Shown: piece after piece, positions 1-16,600 of the stretch | Layout: every line of letters starts with the position of its first letter | Numbering within the stretch: position 1 is the stretch's first letter | Assembly: GCA_029465975.1 (NCBI GenBank) | Contig: CM055749.1 | Span: forward strand, 13,947,641-14,011,640 | DNA from: Dallia pectoralis | Taxonomy: Eukaryota > Chordata > Actinopteri > Esociformes > Umbridae | DNA: 64,000 nt | Direction of reading: 5' to 3' | The notes under the pieces: generated by a model | Databases searched by the model: none | What the model was told of the DNA's origin: nothing | What the model saw: the letters and a program-made list of their open reading frames with translations, nothing else | Translations under genes and position numbers: made by a program

Positions 1-189
1 GAACAAGAAATCAAAATACATTTATTTAGACGTTTTTTGCCTCTGATCAAAAACAAAAAAAGTCCATCATTACAAAGTGATAATATAATATGCAAATTAT
101 TCTGGTCAGTCAGGTAGTTGGGTGACTGAAGTCCATGTGTATTGGTTTTGCATGATTTCAAGTCTCTAAGTTTCTAAGAGGCCTATGGC

Positions 190-600
190 AACTCTAAAGC
201 AGTTACAGTCTTTCACAGCTGAATTAGGAAACACAATGACTACTGCAACAACAGGTGCTTCAAAAATGTGGCCTTCATGGAAGAGTGTAAAAGAAGCCAT
301 TGTTGAAACATACCTCAAATCAAATCTGAACTAGAGTTAACCAGAATATGTGTGGGAGACTGAGATCAATTCAGTGAGATTCCATGATCTGATGAAAAAG
401 AAAAAATGCTATTTTATTCAGTTAACTGCTATAGCTGCTATGTTTGGTGCAAGCCTTACACCACACATTGCCCTGGGAACTCCATCACTACAGTGTGGCA
501 GGATGGTGGCAGCATCATGCTATGGGGATGCTTCTCTAGTCTGGAAATCCTGCAAAGATAGGGCTAAAAATAGTTGCAGCAAATTGTAGAGATAACCTGG
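190..600 (+). mobile_element. Degenerate Tc1-like transposon remnant
   Basis: The stretch around 455-540 reads like the middle of a fish Tc1/mariner transposase gene: a segment on a pair of glycines, then the typical run for a 'gg(t)ggcagcatcatg-tatggggatg' core (positions 500-533). The reading frame at 350-589 covers part of it but is interrupted by an indel and a stop. No inverted repeats were found at either side. It is a dead fragment; the family assignment rests on the remembered consensus of fish Tc1-like elements. Confidence 0.6.
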
Positions 601-852
601 AAGAAAACCAGCAAGACACCTGATAATTTGGAAGAAGATTATTCTCATTCATTTCTCATTAAAACAATTTCACACAATTTTGACACCAGCTAGATTTGCA
701 ATTAAATTACAAAAATACTAAGTTTAATCACAATATTGTTTAAAAAAATGAAAATTGTTACTGAAAATATTTGAGCATATGCTTACATTTAGATTCCTTA
801 ATTCCTTCATTATGATTAACAAGAAAATATGATGTGATTAGTTTTGTAAAGC

Positions 853-1530
853 ACATTGAATGTTGCCCACTGATGCTAAGCAGGGCTGAGCCTGGTCAGC
901 ACCTGGATGGGAGACCTCCTGGGGGAAAAAAACAGGTTTCTGCTGGAAGAGGTGTTAGTGAGGCCAGAAGGGGCTGTACTCTGGTCTGTGTGGGTCCTAA
1001 CGCCCCAGTATAGTGACAGGGACAAACAGAAGGAGCTGTACTCTGGTCTGTGTGGGTCCTAACGCCCCAGTATAGTGACAGGGACAAACAGAAGGAGCTG
1101 CATTCTGGTCTGTGTGGGTCCTAACGCCCCAGTATAGTGACAGGGACACTATACTGTCATAAAGCACCATCCTACAGATGAGACGTTAAACTGAGGTCTT
1201 GACTCTCTGTGGTCATTAAAAAAACCCAGGATGTCCTTCGATAAAGAGTAGGGGTGTAACCCCGGCATCCTGGCCAAATCTGCCCCTTGTCCTCTGTCCA
1301 TCATGGCCACCTAATCACCCCCATATATACACTAATTGGCTTCATCATAACCGTCTCCTCTCCACCAGTAAGCTGGTGTGTGGTGTGCGTTCTGGCGCAA
1401 TATGGCTGCCGTTGCGTCATCCAGGTGGATGCTGCACATTGGTGGTGGTTGAGGAGATTCCCCCTTCCATGTAAAGCGCTTTGAGGTCCCAGAAAAAGTG
1501 CTATATAAATGCAATGAATTACTATTATGT
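853..1530 (+). mobile_element. 5S-rRNA-derived SINE with L2/CR1-type tail
   Basis: The head (about 866-920) matches the internal promoter half of 5S rRNA: a 'gctaagcagggc' block followed by 'cctggtcagcacctggatgg' and 'gagacc'. The tail (about 1470-1515) carries 'aaagcgctttgag' and 'gtgctatataaatg', the 3' end shared by many fish SINEs and their L2/CR1-like partner LINEs. The body between them contains a triplicated 62-bp block, listed separately. Transcription would be by RNA polymerase III, left to right. Family knowledge: vertebrate 5S-type SINEs such as SINE3. The exact family name is not claimed. Confidence 0.75.
968..1152 (+). repeat. Three-copy 62-bp tandem repeat inside the SINE
   Basis: The block beginning 'ctgtactctggtctg' recurs at 974, 1036 and 1098 (the last with one substitution), giving a period of exactly 62 bp. 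Each unit ends in 'agtatagtgacagggaca'. The near identity of the copies suggests recent expansion within the SINE body. Confidence 0.9.
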
Positions 1531-4500
1531 ATGAAATGTAATGCATAACTAAATTTGCCTGCAATACATTTTAATATTTATTTTGGTTTCACTTAAATCA
1601 CTTGGCCAGTTTTCCTGCAACAACAAGGGTTTTTATCATAGGTGATGGATGAGCTGATCTTTTCCTTTGTTGATAGTGTTGCTAATGATATATATTTTCC
1701 AAATGTTAATACTTAGTTGTTTGGACCTCCATACCATGTGTATGGGTGTTGTAGCAACTCGGTCAACGTGTTTCAAAGATGTTCCCTATTCTGAGCCCTG
1801 CTTCTACAATACATAACAGTGTTCAACAGCTTCAAGCCACATATGCATTTTTTGATACTTTGTTTTGCTGTCATTTCTTACCGTTTTGTGCTGCTGATCA
1901 CTGAAACAAACTGCAAGACTCAAACTTGACACAAACATCTTTTTACTATTTCAAAAAAATCTTACAATGATCCCTAGAGTAAACGCCAAAAATATTGTTA
2001 AAACATGTATTCCAACACTAGTTTAAAAATTACAAAATGACTATGATGAGAAAGAAATGATCATATTCCAATTTTAATTGGTCATTTTAATGACACACAA
2101 GAGGAAATGTCCATGGGCATGTGTACCTTCACACCTGATAAGGTCACGCAGATACAGAACTCACCTGGAGCCCCACCTCCTCAGTTTGTATGTGTGGCTC
2201 TGGCAACTTCCTTGAGAGTTATTCTACCGGAATTCCCCTAAACTACCCCTGCTTCGTTGGCTCTGGCTGAGAAATGAGAGTCCAACATCTGTGCTATGGT
2301 GATGCGTGAGTCCTGTCCCCTTCTATGGGTGGTTGAGTTTTGCCACTCGCATGTTGTGTTCCATCCAAAGGCCGTACGAAGCCATAACAAGACTGCGCAT
2401 ATTCCAAGTAGTAACACTTAATGTTTGGGAACCTCAGTCCGCCTTCCATCTTGGATTTCGTATGTCTCTTATCTGACTTGTATGTTTTGTAAACTCAGAT
2501 GAATATTGTTGTCAGATACTGGGTGGTAAAGGCAAGCCAGATGTGTAAGGAATATGAGGTTGTTTCTGTAAATGGTGGTTTGTCTTTATTGCTGACATGG
2601 TGTTAGAAAGGTAGCCCAACACATGCTATTCTGTGTTTGATTGTAGAACATAGAAAGTCTAATTTGGAAAAGAAGGAATTCTGATATTATATTGTTTAAT
2701 TAAGGAATCACTTTTTGGCACTGATAGGTGGACAGCTACTAACCTTCTCATTTCACTGACGACCCCTACAATCTGCACACTGAACATAGACCTGACCGGG
2801 CATGCTCCTCTCTGTAGCCTCAGGAACTTGAGAAAAACAAGGAATCATTATTATGTGAAAGCTGCTAAATCAGAAATGTGACACCTAAACTAATGTCAAC
2901 TGAAAATGTACTAGTCAAAGTAACAATAGCACAAATGTATCTTTTGCATTGTTAAATTAAAAACATGTCCCTTTGGGAACATTTTATAATAACATGAAAA
3001 CACCATGTATATTAATTTCAAAAAGCACCACAGGTGTTTGAAAAATGATCATGTTGGTATCAATATTGATATATGTTCACCAATGTTTTAATGGCCAAAA
3101 ATATTATTCTAGTACTTCACATACTTACCTGGATTCAGATCAACAATTGTATATTTCCATCATGGTGTCTACAAAAAGGAATGGGGCAATATATATCACT
3201 CAAATTAATTATTGCTTTTAAGGTTGGTGACTGCACAAAGTAATGAAAAATGCATTCACATTTTCCATATGTCTGAGAGCATAAACCTTCTTGAAACCCA
3301 CTAGCGGATCATACTGAATTAACTGGTTAGTCAGTTTATCAAATGTGTCAATCAAATTAGTCAATGAAATTAAGTGAGTTTACAAAATCATAATCGCAAT
3401 TGCCTTAAGTCTATCAGATGTATTTTATAAAGCCCTTTTGACAGCATCCGTTGATACCAAGTCGGAAACGTCATAGAGCAATTGCAGATGTGGCTGCAAG
3501 CTGTACATCTGCATTAAAGCATCTGCATTCATTATGTTCCACTCATTTATTCTGGGTTTTCCTTTAAATGTCACATAAATATATATATATATACACACAA
3601 ATATAAAGTAAAACATGGAACATGCTTTCCACAGCTACCCAAAAGTAGAAAATATTTATTTCAGAGGACATTCAGTAAAAAGGTAGGTATACTGCTTTTT
3701 GAAAATCCTGAGGAGTGAAACGTCATCTATTTGTGAAAACAGATGGACTTGTAAAAAAGATACATGTTAATAGCATTTGCTGCAGAACCCTTCCAGCGTG
3801 TACTGATTCAGCTAGAGCTGTTGCCTTCAAGGTATAGTAACATTGAGTCACCTTGCTGCATTGTCAGCCTCTGGCTGTGGAGAGAGCAGCAGCATGTATA
3901 CTGCAGAGCTTGGCAGTACTGCACATTACTGTTATAAGAGGGTGTCTTCATGTGGGCTTCTGTTGATGTATAAGAGATAAGGGGATGGGGACAGAAAATG
4001 GCAGTGTTTCAATATTTATTTTTACATTTATTTTACCAGACAAGTCAATAGATAACCAAACATATTTACAGTGATGGATGGCCTGGCAGCAGTCGAACGC
4101 CTTCTGTGGAAAGAAAAAAGCAGGACATCTGGACAACACCGAGAGAAAACACGGACACTAGTTTAACAGAAACTACATAGATATGTGAGCACATCCGCTG
4201 GCCATCGTACTACATGAAGAAAAACCACAGTGAGTCTGCAACACAGCACACCCTTATTGACATCTTAGTGCAGTGCAGTCACTGATCCCAACTGAAATGT
4301 TAAAGGGGAATTTCACCATTCATGTTCTAATTACTAATGTTTGCATTGACACTCGTGTAAAAGTAAAATATCTCCTTAAAACAATCGATAATGAGCAATT
4401 TTGATTATCCCTGCATAATTGACACCATGTGCCGTTTGGTGTCTGGCTGTACTAATTACAAGGATGTGCAAACATAGTGCTCTTTTGCATTTTGTTAGCC

Positions 4501-5642
4501 GACATAATACATAGCAACTGCACACAAAACATTGATGCATTATAGTGCAAGTATGCTACTTCTCAGCTATCCTGCAACATTTGCCACACACACAAGCAGT
4601 AACACAAGACAATCAGTAATATATATATATATATATATCTCACTATTGTATTTGACAGGAATCACACTTAAACAACTTTGTATTAAATCTGGATTCTTAT
4701 TAATTTCTCGACCAAATGCAAATGATCTTGTTGATCATGCGACATATTGAGATGACATCTATTTTACAAACATCTGCATTGTCGTGTCTGGCACAGTCTG
4801 TGTCCAGGTTCAGTTTGGCAAACAAAAAAACTGATTTAAGCAGAAATTGGTTACATTAATGAAGAGCATGCAAAATATGTCACAGCTATGTATGACTTCC
4901 CAGACAGTTCTACAAATTGCCAGCAGGATCAGACCAATTTAGCCTGACTGACCAAAGTCATTTGATCTGTAGCTCTCTCCAACTAATTACTTCTGAAACA
5001 GAATCTGTGAGCCAGCAGAGCCTGATGTTTTGTACATATTTGTTTCTCAATACTTCAGACTGTCATAAGAAATTGATTTTTTTTTTACAGATTTTACCTG
5101 CACTGGGGTAATCCTAAAGTAGTCATGTTCACTTTACCAGTAAGACTATGATCTCAAGAGACTCTCCTTCAACATTGTCAAATTGAAGTTGGTTATGTAT
5201 TTGAGATGAAAATGCAGCAGCAAGCGATTAAGTGGATTAAACAAATCAACACGCTCCAAAATAAAGCTGCAACCTGACAAGAGATCAGAGACATGTATAA
5301 TTAACCTATAACCACCATTGCCTTTCTGGGGTAAAGCACTAATAAAATCTATTTAAAAAAAATCTGTCCTGTTTTAGGAACAAAAATCTGTACTTAATAT
5401 GGTAGCGGATTTTGTTTGTCCATGCCTTACCCTCACAACCAAGGTTTGAGATTGAGGCACTAAACAAGGATGTACAATTTCTATCTGTGCTGTATAAAGA
5501 GCAATCTTTTCTTAACATTCTGATCTATATCTAAAATAGACATGTTTAAACAGCAAATTGTCATAACCCAAATTGCCGATGATATCACATAACCAACTTA
5601 GATCAAGTTCCCAGAGCTGCCGAAATTAATGAACACGTTATT
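1531..5642. other. Non-coding flank without recognised gene
   Basis: AT-rich sequence with no supported exon or RNA gene. It holds short AT-dinucleotide runs near 3575-3595 and 4620-4638. Around 4015-4145 there is a stretch resembling a common fish interspersed repeat ('accagacaagtcaatagata', then 'tggcctggcagcagtcgaac'). The segment 2100-2450 is less AT-rich and was examined on both strands for an exon of plekha7, the gene expected here from human synteny. None was recognised. Confidence 0.5.
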
Positions 5643-5649
5643 CTCTAAA

Positions 5650-5853
5650 CCAGGGATGTCAAACCGGTTCCACGGGGGGCCTAGTGTATGCAGGTTTTTG
5701 GGTTTTCATTTAAATTAGTTCCCAGTTCAGACCTAAACAACCAGTAGAAGGTAGAACCTTACCAATTAGTGACCTAATTAATCAATCAAGTACAAGGTGA
5801 GAGCAAAGACCTGTAGACATTCGGCCCTCCTTGGAACCGGTTTGAAACCTGTG
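5650..5853. mobile_element. Short hAT-type MITE with inverted ends and target duplication
   Basis: The left end 'cagggatgtcaaaccggtt' and the reverse complement of the right end 'cacaggtttcaaaccggtt' form imperfect terminal inverted repeats of about 22 bp. Flanks are 'ctctaaa' at 5643-5649 and 'ctctaaa' at 5854-5860, consistent with an (imperfect) 8-bp hAT target-site duplication. At about 200 bp it has no coding capacity. Ends of the type CAGGG-TGTCAAAC are familiar in fish non-autonomous hAT elements. Confidence 0.75.
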
Positions 5854-6303
5854 CTCTAAAGCTTCAGGTTTAAAATAGAATTAAGTATACATTTTCATCC
5901 ATGATTGCCCTCCAGTGGTCACTTGCAACAGTTTCAGTAAGTTGCTTCAATACCTGGGAAAACATTACAACATGCATAATTCAATTAAATTTGAGCAGGG
6001 ACAATGTAACAGGTTTGTCAGTTTGTCACAGAATTTCTCGGGCCCTACTATGTATTTCTTTTTACAGAACTTGGTTGAATTACTACTAAAAGCAAGCATT
6101 GTTAATTATATTGTTATAGGAATCACTTGTGAATAAGCCCGTATTTCCCAAGTGAGCCCAAATCTGCTGAAGCAGTAACCCTTGGAGGCACGTGACAGGC
6201 AGCTTAAACCGTGTATTCAAATACCCTACCAGTACACTCATGTATACGTTCTTATTCCCTAAAAAATAAAAACCATAGTAGACGATATCATTTCAAATGC
6301 ATG

Positions 6304-6309
6304 TTTATT
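6304..6309 (-). terminator. rps13: Polyadenylation signal AATAAA of rps13
   Basis: On the minus strand AATAAA lies about 14 bases after the rps13 stop codon. This implies a very short 3' UTR, as is normal for ribosomal protein mRNAs. Confidence 0.7.
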
Positions 6310-6322
6310 TATGAAAGACTCC

Positions 6323-11555
<5,233 letters not shown>

Positions 11556-11600
11556 GATGGTATCTTAAACGAAAAGACAGGGGAACGGAAATGTGCGGGC
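11556..11600 (-). promoter_or_regulatory. rps13: rps13 transcription start region with 5'TOP-like pyrimidine tract
   Basis: Reading the minus strand towards the ATG, the sequence 'cgttcccctgtcttttcg' precedes 'tttaagataccatcATG'. Ribosomal protein genes start transcription at a C within such a tract (the 5'TOP motif, target of mTOR/LARP1 control). A start in 'CTTTTCG' would give a 5' UTR of roughly 20-25 bases. The tract is seen directly; the start site is inferred. Confidence 0.6.
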
Positions 11601-13607
11601 GATATTGGCGAACAAACAACTCTTTTAGCTGTTGCAAACCGAATCGCACTGGCGAATCAATCCGTTTATTTGGCTCTATGTTTTCCTAACCGTCTTAGCT
11701 AAAACGCCGATAACTTGCAGACGGTACTATATTATTACATAACAATTGCTTATCCGCAAAACGAAAATAGAGATTTTTAAAGATCTGTATTTTTTAATTT
11801 GTTGCGGTTCAATCTGTTCCCGTTTAGTCGAAAAGCCGGTGTTGTAGATAAATTAGCAGATTCATTTAGGAAAACTGAGCCACAAGAGCCGGTTCACATA
11901 AACTATTCGGAATGCCTACCATTACAATTATTTCCGGTTCATTCGGAAGTAAATCTTTTGACGGAAGTGACGCAGGCGATGTGATTTTGGCAGTTCATTT
12001 CATTGTTTTAATCAGGTAGGCCGATTGAGAACAAATTTTCATTTGCAACGGCGACCTGGCCAAGATAATGCAGGATGTACAAAGATTAAAGTGTTTCTAG
12101 CAGGTTGCGTGCATTTGAGTGCATGGGATTATGAGGTTATGGGGGAAAGAGCATTTCAGTATATCTGAGCTAAATGAGTGATTTAACAATGTAAACAGGT
12201 AAAAAAGTACAATCCCAATCCCGACTGAATTAAAAGACCCTGAATAGAAAAACGTAAGTCATGGTTATATATTCGGCCACATGTTTAAAAACAGGTAATT
12301 GTAATTATTTTCATTCACAATTTACATAGTAACAATCAGCCAGGATTACATTTGGCATGTCTGTCTGCACTTAATGCCTCACAAACAAATCAAAATAGCC
12401 AGACAGGTGAAAAGTGAAAACATCTACACTCAGATCCCAATTCCTAAATGTCTTTATCACAAACCACAGACAGAGAAACAAACTACGCGGAAGAAGAGCG
12501 TCCACCTCTCCCAAACGGTTAACGCCACGTACAATGCGGTGCAACCTATGATGATAGTAGAACTATGACTGACAGGTGCGAGGACTAATCGAATAACGAT
12601 GGGCGTCTCTAGAAAGTAGGAAGTAAGTATTCTATCCAATGGTCAACTAACCATGTCAGGTTAATTTGTAGTCCATTTAGCCGAGGTTTCATTTAGTCCC
12701 TGGCACTGTCAACAAATGGGTTAAGGAGTCGTATAATTATTATCTGAAATCATTTCACCGCGACTCATATCAGAAAGTAAGTGGCAAGTAATATTTCAAA
12801 GCTTAGCTAGCTAGCGATATATTATTATTATTATCTAACTGCTGTACAGTACAGTAGCTACGAGACTTAATACAATTCGGCGACAGCAACTTTTCGTTCT
12901 TGTATCCTAGATACAGCTTCACCGTTATTTAGCTATCATATTTTAGCCATTGGATTGACTGATATCTGTTTCATTACTACCCTTGGCTTATCTTGTTCAG
13001 AATTAACTAACAAGAGGCTCAATGTAGCAAGCGTTTGGGTACTGACAGACCACAATAACGAGGGGGGCTGATTATTGTAACGCTCCAGCTGAGTAGCACA
13101 ACACGTTTTGTGTGGTATTTTTAATACAGGATATCTTTTCTAAAAGGTCTCTGCGACCCCAGCTGCTCGATTATTTGGTTTTGTAGCTTTCTTAAATCGC
13201 CTGTAGTACAGATGCTCGCACGGTAGTAAGTGGGAGAACGGGTTGCAACATTACAGCATTTCCGTCTTTCATTTAATATGATCGCAACCCTGAGGTGTTT
13301 ATAGGTTTCTGTAAAGTAAGGCTTGGATTTTTCGTTGTTTGTCATCTTCGTTGATTTAGTCAGGTAGTGACCGAAGGTGCCAGTTGAGGACTTGTGAGTG
13401 GTCTGTTTCACAAACTAGACGCTATCGTATTTACCGGTTGGCTCACTTCTGCACCGGGGCCTCCCACTCCTATTCTATTTTGTTAAGAGACAGTTTTCGC
13501 TGTTCTGTGTAGGGGATAGCATAGTTGTATCCATTTGCTTGAGTTATTCAAAGCATGCATTCTACAAGGATTGCTTAATGTGTGTGGTGCTTCTTGTATC
13601 TCCATAG
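11601..13607. promoter_or_regulatory. Head-to-head 5' region of rps13 and nucb2
   Basis: About 2 kb separates the rps13 start from the nucb2 coding start. It must contain both promoters and at least one non-coding nucb2 exon, because the nucb2 ATG exon begins directly after a splice acceptor (AG at 13606-13607). I could not place the nucb2 first exon with confidence. Around 12014-12220 there is a copy of an interspersed repeat ('ggccgattgagaacaaattt', then 'ggcgacctggccaagataa') that recurs in altered form at 59725-60170. Confidence 0.55.
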
Positions 13608-16600
13608 ATGTCTTGGAGCTGGATAATCAACACCAGATGCCTTGTGCTTCTGGTACACCTGCTCTGTTTTGAGGCAGTGCCCATCAGTCTGGACAAGACC
13701 AAGGTGACCCAGCCAGAGGATAAACCCTCAGAGCCACCACTGAGTGTGGTAAGAGAAAAATAGAAGAGGATTTACTGGAGAAATGGTCCCTGTTTAACTG
13801 GGTTGACAATGTCTCATTGTCTGTCTTATTGTTTTATTATTATTGTGCCAATCATGCTGTTGAGTCTTCTCATGGTCAGTCCTCTCAACTCCCACTTTGT
13901 TGAATGGCTCATTCTAGCACGCATAATAATACTTTCGTTTGTATTTCAGCTCTAAACAGTTATCAATTGACACTGCGATTAATAAAATGTTGTTTCTACG
14001 TAATGCCCCTGTAAGACTTTTGTAATATGGATTTACTGTGCTGCTTCAAAGTAAAACATTTATGAAATCATGGTCTAATTCTCAATTTGTAAAAGACATT
14101 CCAAATAGAGGACACAAACAAAACATGATATTTTAATAGTTAATTTAACAAAGGTAGTTTATATAACAAATACAGATTTCATATGTGCAAAAATGTAAAT
14201 CCCTATATTCAATATTTTGTGGCGCCTCCGTTAGTTGCAATATTTTGGGGTTACTGACTCCTATAGCCTCCTAGTCATTGAGGTTAGCGATTTCTGTCCA
14301 CTCCCTAAATAGATCAGACAATTGAGTGAGGTTTTAGGGGTCCCTGGTACGTACTGTCACCCTTCAGGTCTTGCCACAGATTCTCAATTTGATTGAGGGT
14401 TAGGACTTTGCCATTTAAAAACACAAATCTTTTTTTCCCCTGAGCCATTCTTAGGTAGATTGACTGTTGGAATAAGTTTTTTTGTAGGCGTTGTTGGGTT
14501 TTTGCCAAACCTAGCGGTTTTGATTGTGACCAAGCATGACAATTTTGAACTCATGTCCAGAGAATGGGCTTTCAGTAACCTTAAGTGGTCTTTGGCAAAG
14601 TCCCATGTTTAGTAACCTGAGATGCAGCAAGGGAGCTGTGCAAATCTCCAGGTGTTGGGTTGGCCTTTATTTGATTTTTATATTATTCTTGTGATTTTGG
14701 GGATATCTTGGAAGGCCGTCCACTTTTAGGCAGAGTAGCAGTCATCAGAATCAGAAAAGTGTTTAATCGCCATTGAAAGTGTGAACATACAAGGAATTTA
14801 CTATGGCAGGAAGGTGCAGGTCATGTTAAATGCTCTCCAGTAGTAAATAATAAGCTAAACTATTTTTGACATGGTTGTATAGCTTTCGACCGACTGATGT
14901 GCTCTAGCTACCCTGATGTCTTGAGACATTCTTTTCCCCCTGTACAGCATGTTTTGTATTCACCTGTATGGGGAAACATCAAACAGACCAGGTTTCTTGT
15001 CTGTATTGGATTCCAACCCAAATTCCTACCTAAAGATCCCTCCTTTAAACAAAGTGTTCACATACTTTCAAACAGCACAGTATTATGTTGTATATTGTAC
15101 TGCAGGCTTGTAAGATCTATTGAAATATGCTGTTTTATGAAGACTTCTAATTTATTTGATCTAACAGGACACTGGACTCCACTATGACCGTTATCTCAGG
15201 GAAGTAATTGATTTTCTAGAAAAAGATGAACATTTCAGAGAGAAGCTCCATAACACGGATATGGAGGACATCAAGGTATTCTAAATGCATTTCCTTTTAA
15301 TTCTTGTTTCTTACTCTCTCATTGTCATTTGTCCGAAATAAAAAGCTGAACAGCAACAGTATAATAATAATTGTCATGTTTCATTCAGATGGGTAAGCTG
15401 GCCAAAGAGCTGGACTTTGTCAGCCACCATGTTCGGACACAACTGGACGAGTTAAAAAGGCAGGAGGTTAGCCGGCTACGGACGCTGATCAAAGCCAAGC
15501 AAGACATCGAAGGAGGAAATGGTATGCTGCGTAAAAGTCAAGTACTGTAACTATAATCAGGGCTATTAGCTCGGGTCTTAGACTGATGAAATACACCACT
15601 TCTGGTGTATCCCCAATTTAGGGGCTGATTCTGGTCACCAGGTGTGTTGAATCGCCGGATAGAATCAAAACGGCTTCAGCTCTACAGGAGTGGTGTTGAG
15701 TATGGCTTTAAATGCTGTACTGTTAATATTGTCAAAACCTAGCACTATGATTACTGGCACACATAGGAAATTGGGGGGGGGGGTTGTGCAATGTGCCCTG
15801 GAGATGGCTGAAAGTCATTTGAACTTGTGCATTGTGCACCATGCAGCTCTGGTAAACAGTTACAGTTGCAAATGTCATAAGGTGTTAATTGCTATCTGTG
15901 CCAAACTTCACAGACATGGCAGTAGACCACCAAGCTCTGCTGAAACAGTTTGAGTACCTGAACCAAATGAATCCTCATACATTTGAGGTAGAGGATCTGG
16001 ACCGGCTCATCAAGTCTGTAAGTCTAACGCACACGCTCAAATCAAACAGTGTCAATATTTCCAAGGTTATCATAGCTTCTAAAAAATTGCATCCTTTATT
16101 AGGCCACAAGCGATCTGGAGAATTATGACAAGGAACGCCATGAGGAGTTTAAGAAGTATGAGATGACTAAAGAGCATGAGCGACGAGAACACCTCAAAAC
16201 ATTGGATGATGAAGGGCGGAAGAAGGAAGAAGAGCATTATGAGGAGATGAAGAAAAAACACGCAGACCATCCCAAAGTCAACCATCCGGTAAGTTAATTC
16301 AATGTTTACAGAATAATATGTTCATTTAAACAGGATTAGTGTGGGTACACATGTGGTTTGTACAGGTATAGTTATTATAGCAGGTAAAAGTGTATTTGTT
16401 TGTTAAGCTAGAGTGAGAACTATAGCATAAGCTATGTTTTTTTACCATTAGCTATGCTTTTTCTTTACCATTTGCTATACTTTGTTTTACCATTAGCTAA
16501 GCCATGTTTTTTTTGTTCAAACATTCTGAAAGAGTAAAAGGTATTTTAGTTTAGAATGTTGTAGCATTTGGAGTTGGATAGGGATACTACAAGCCCAGTG

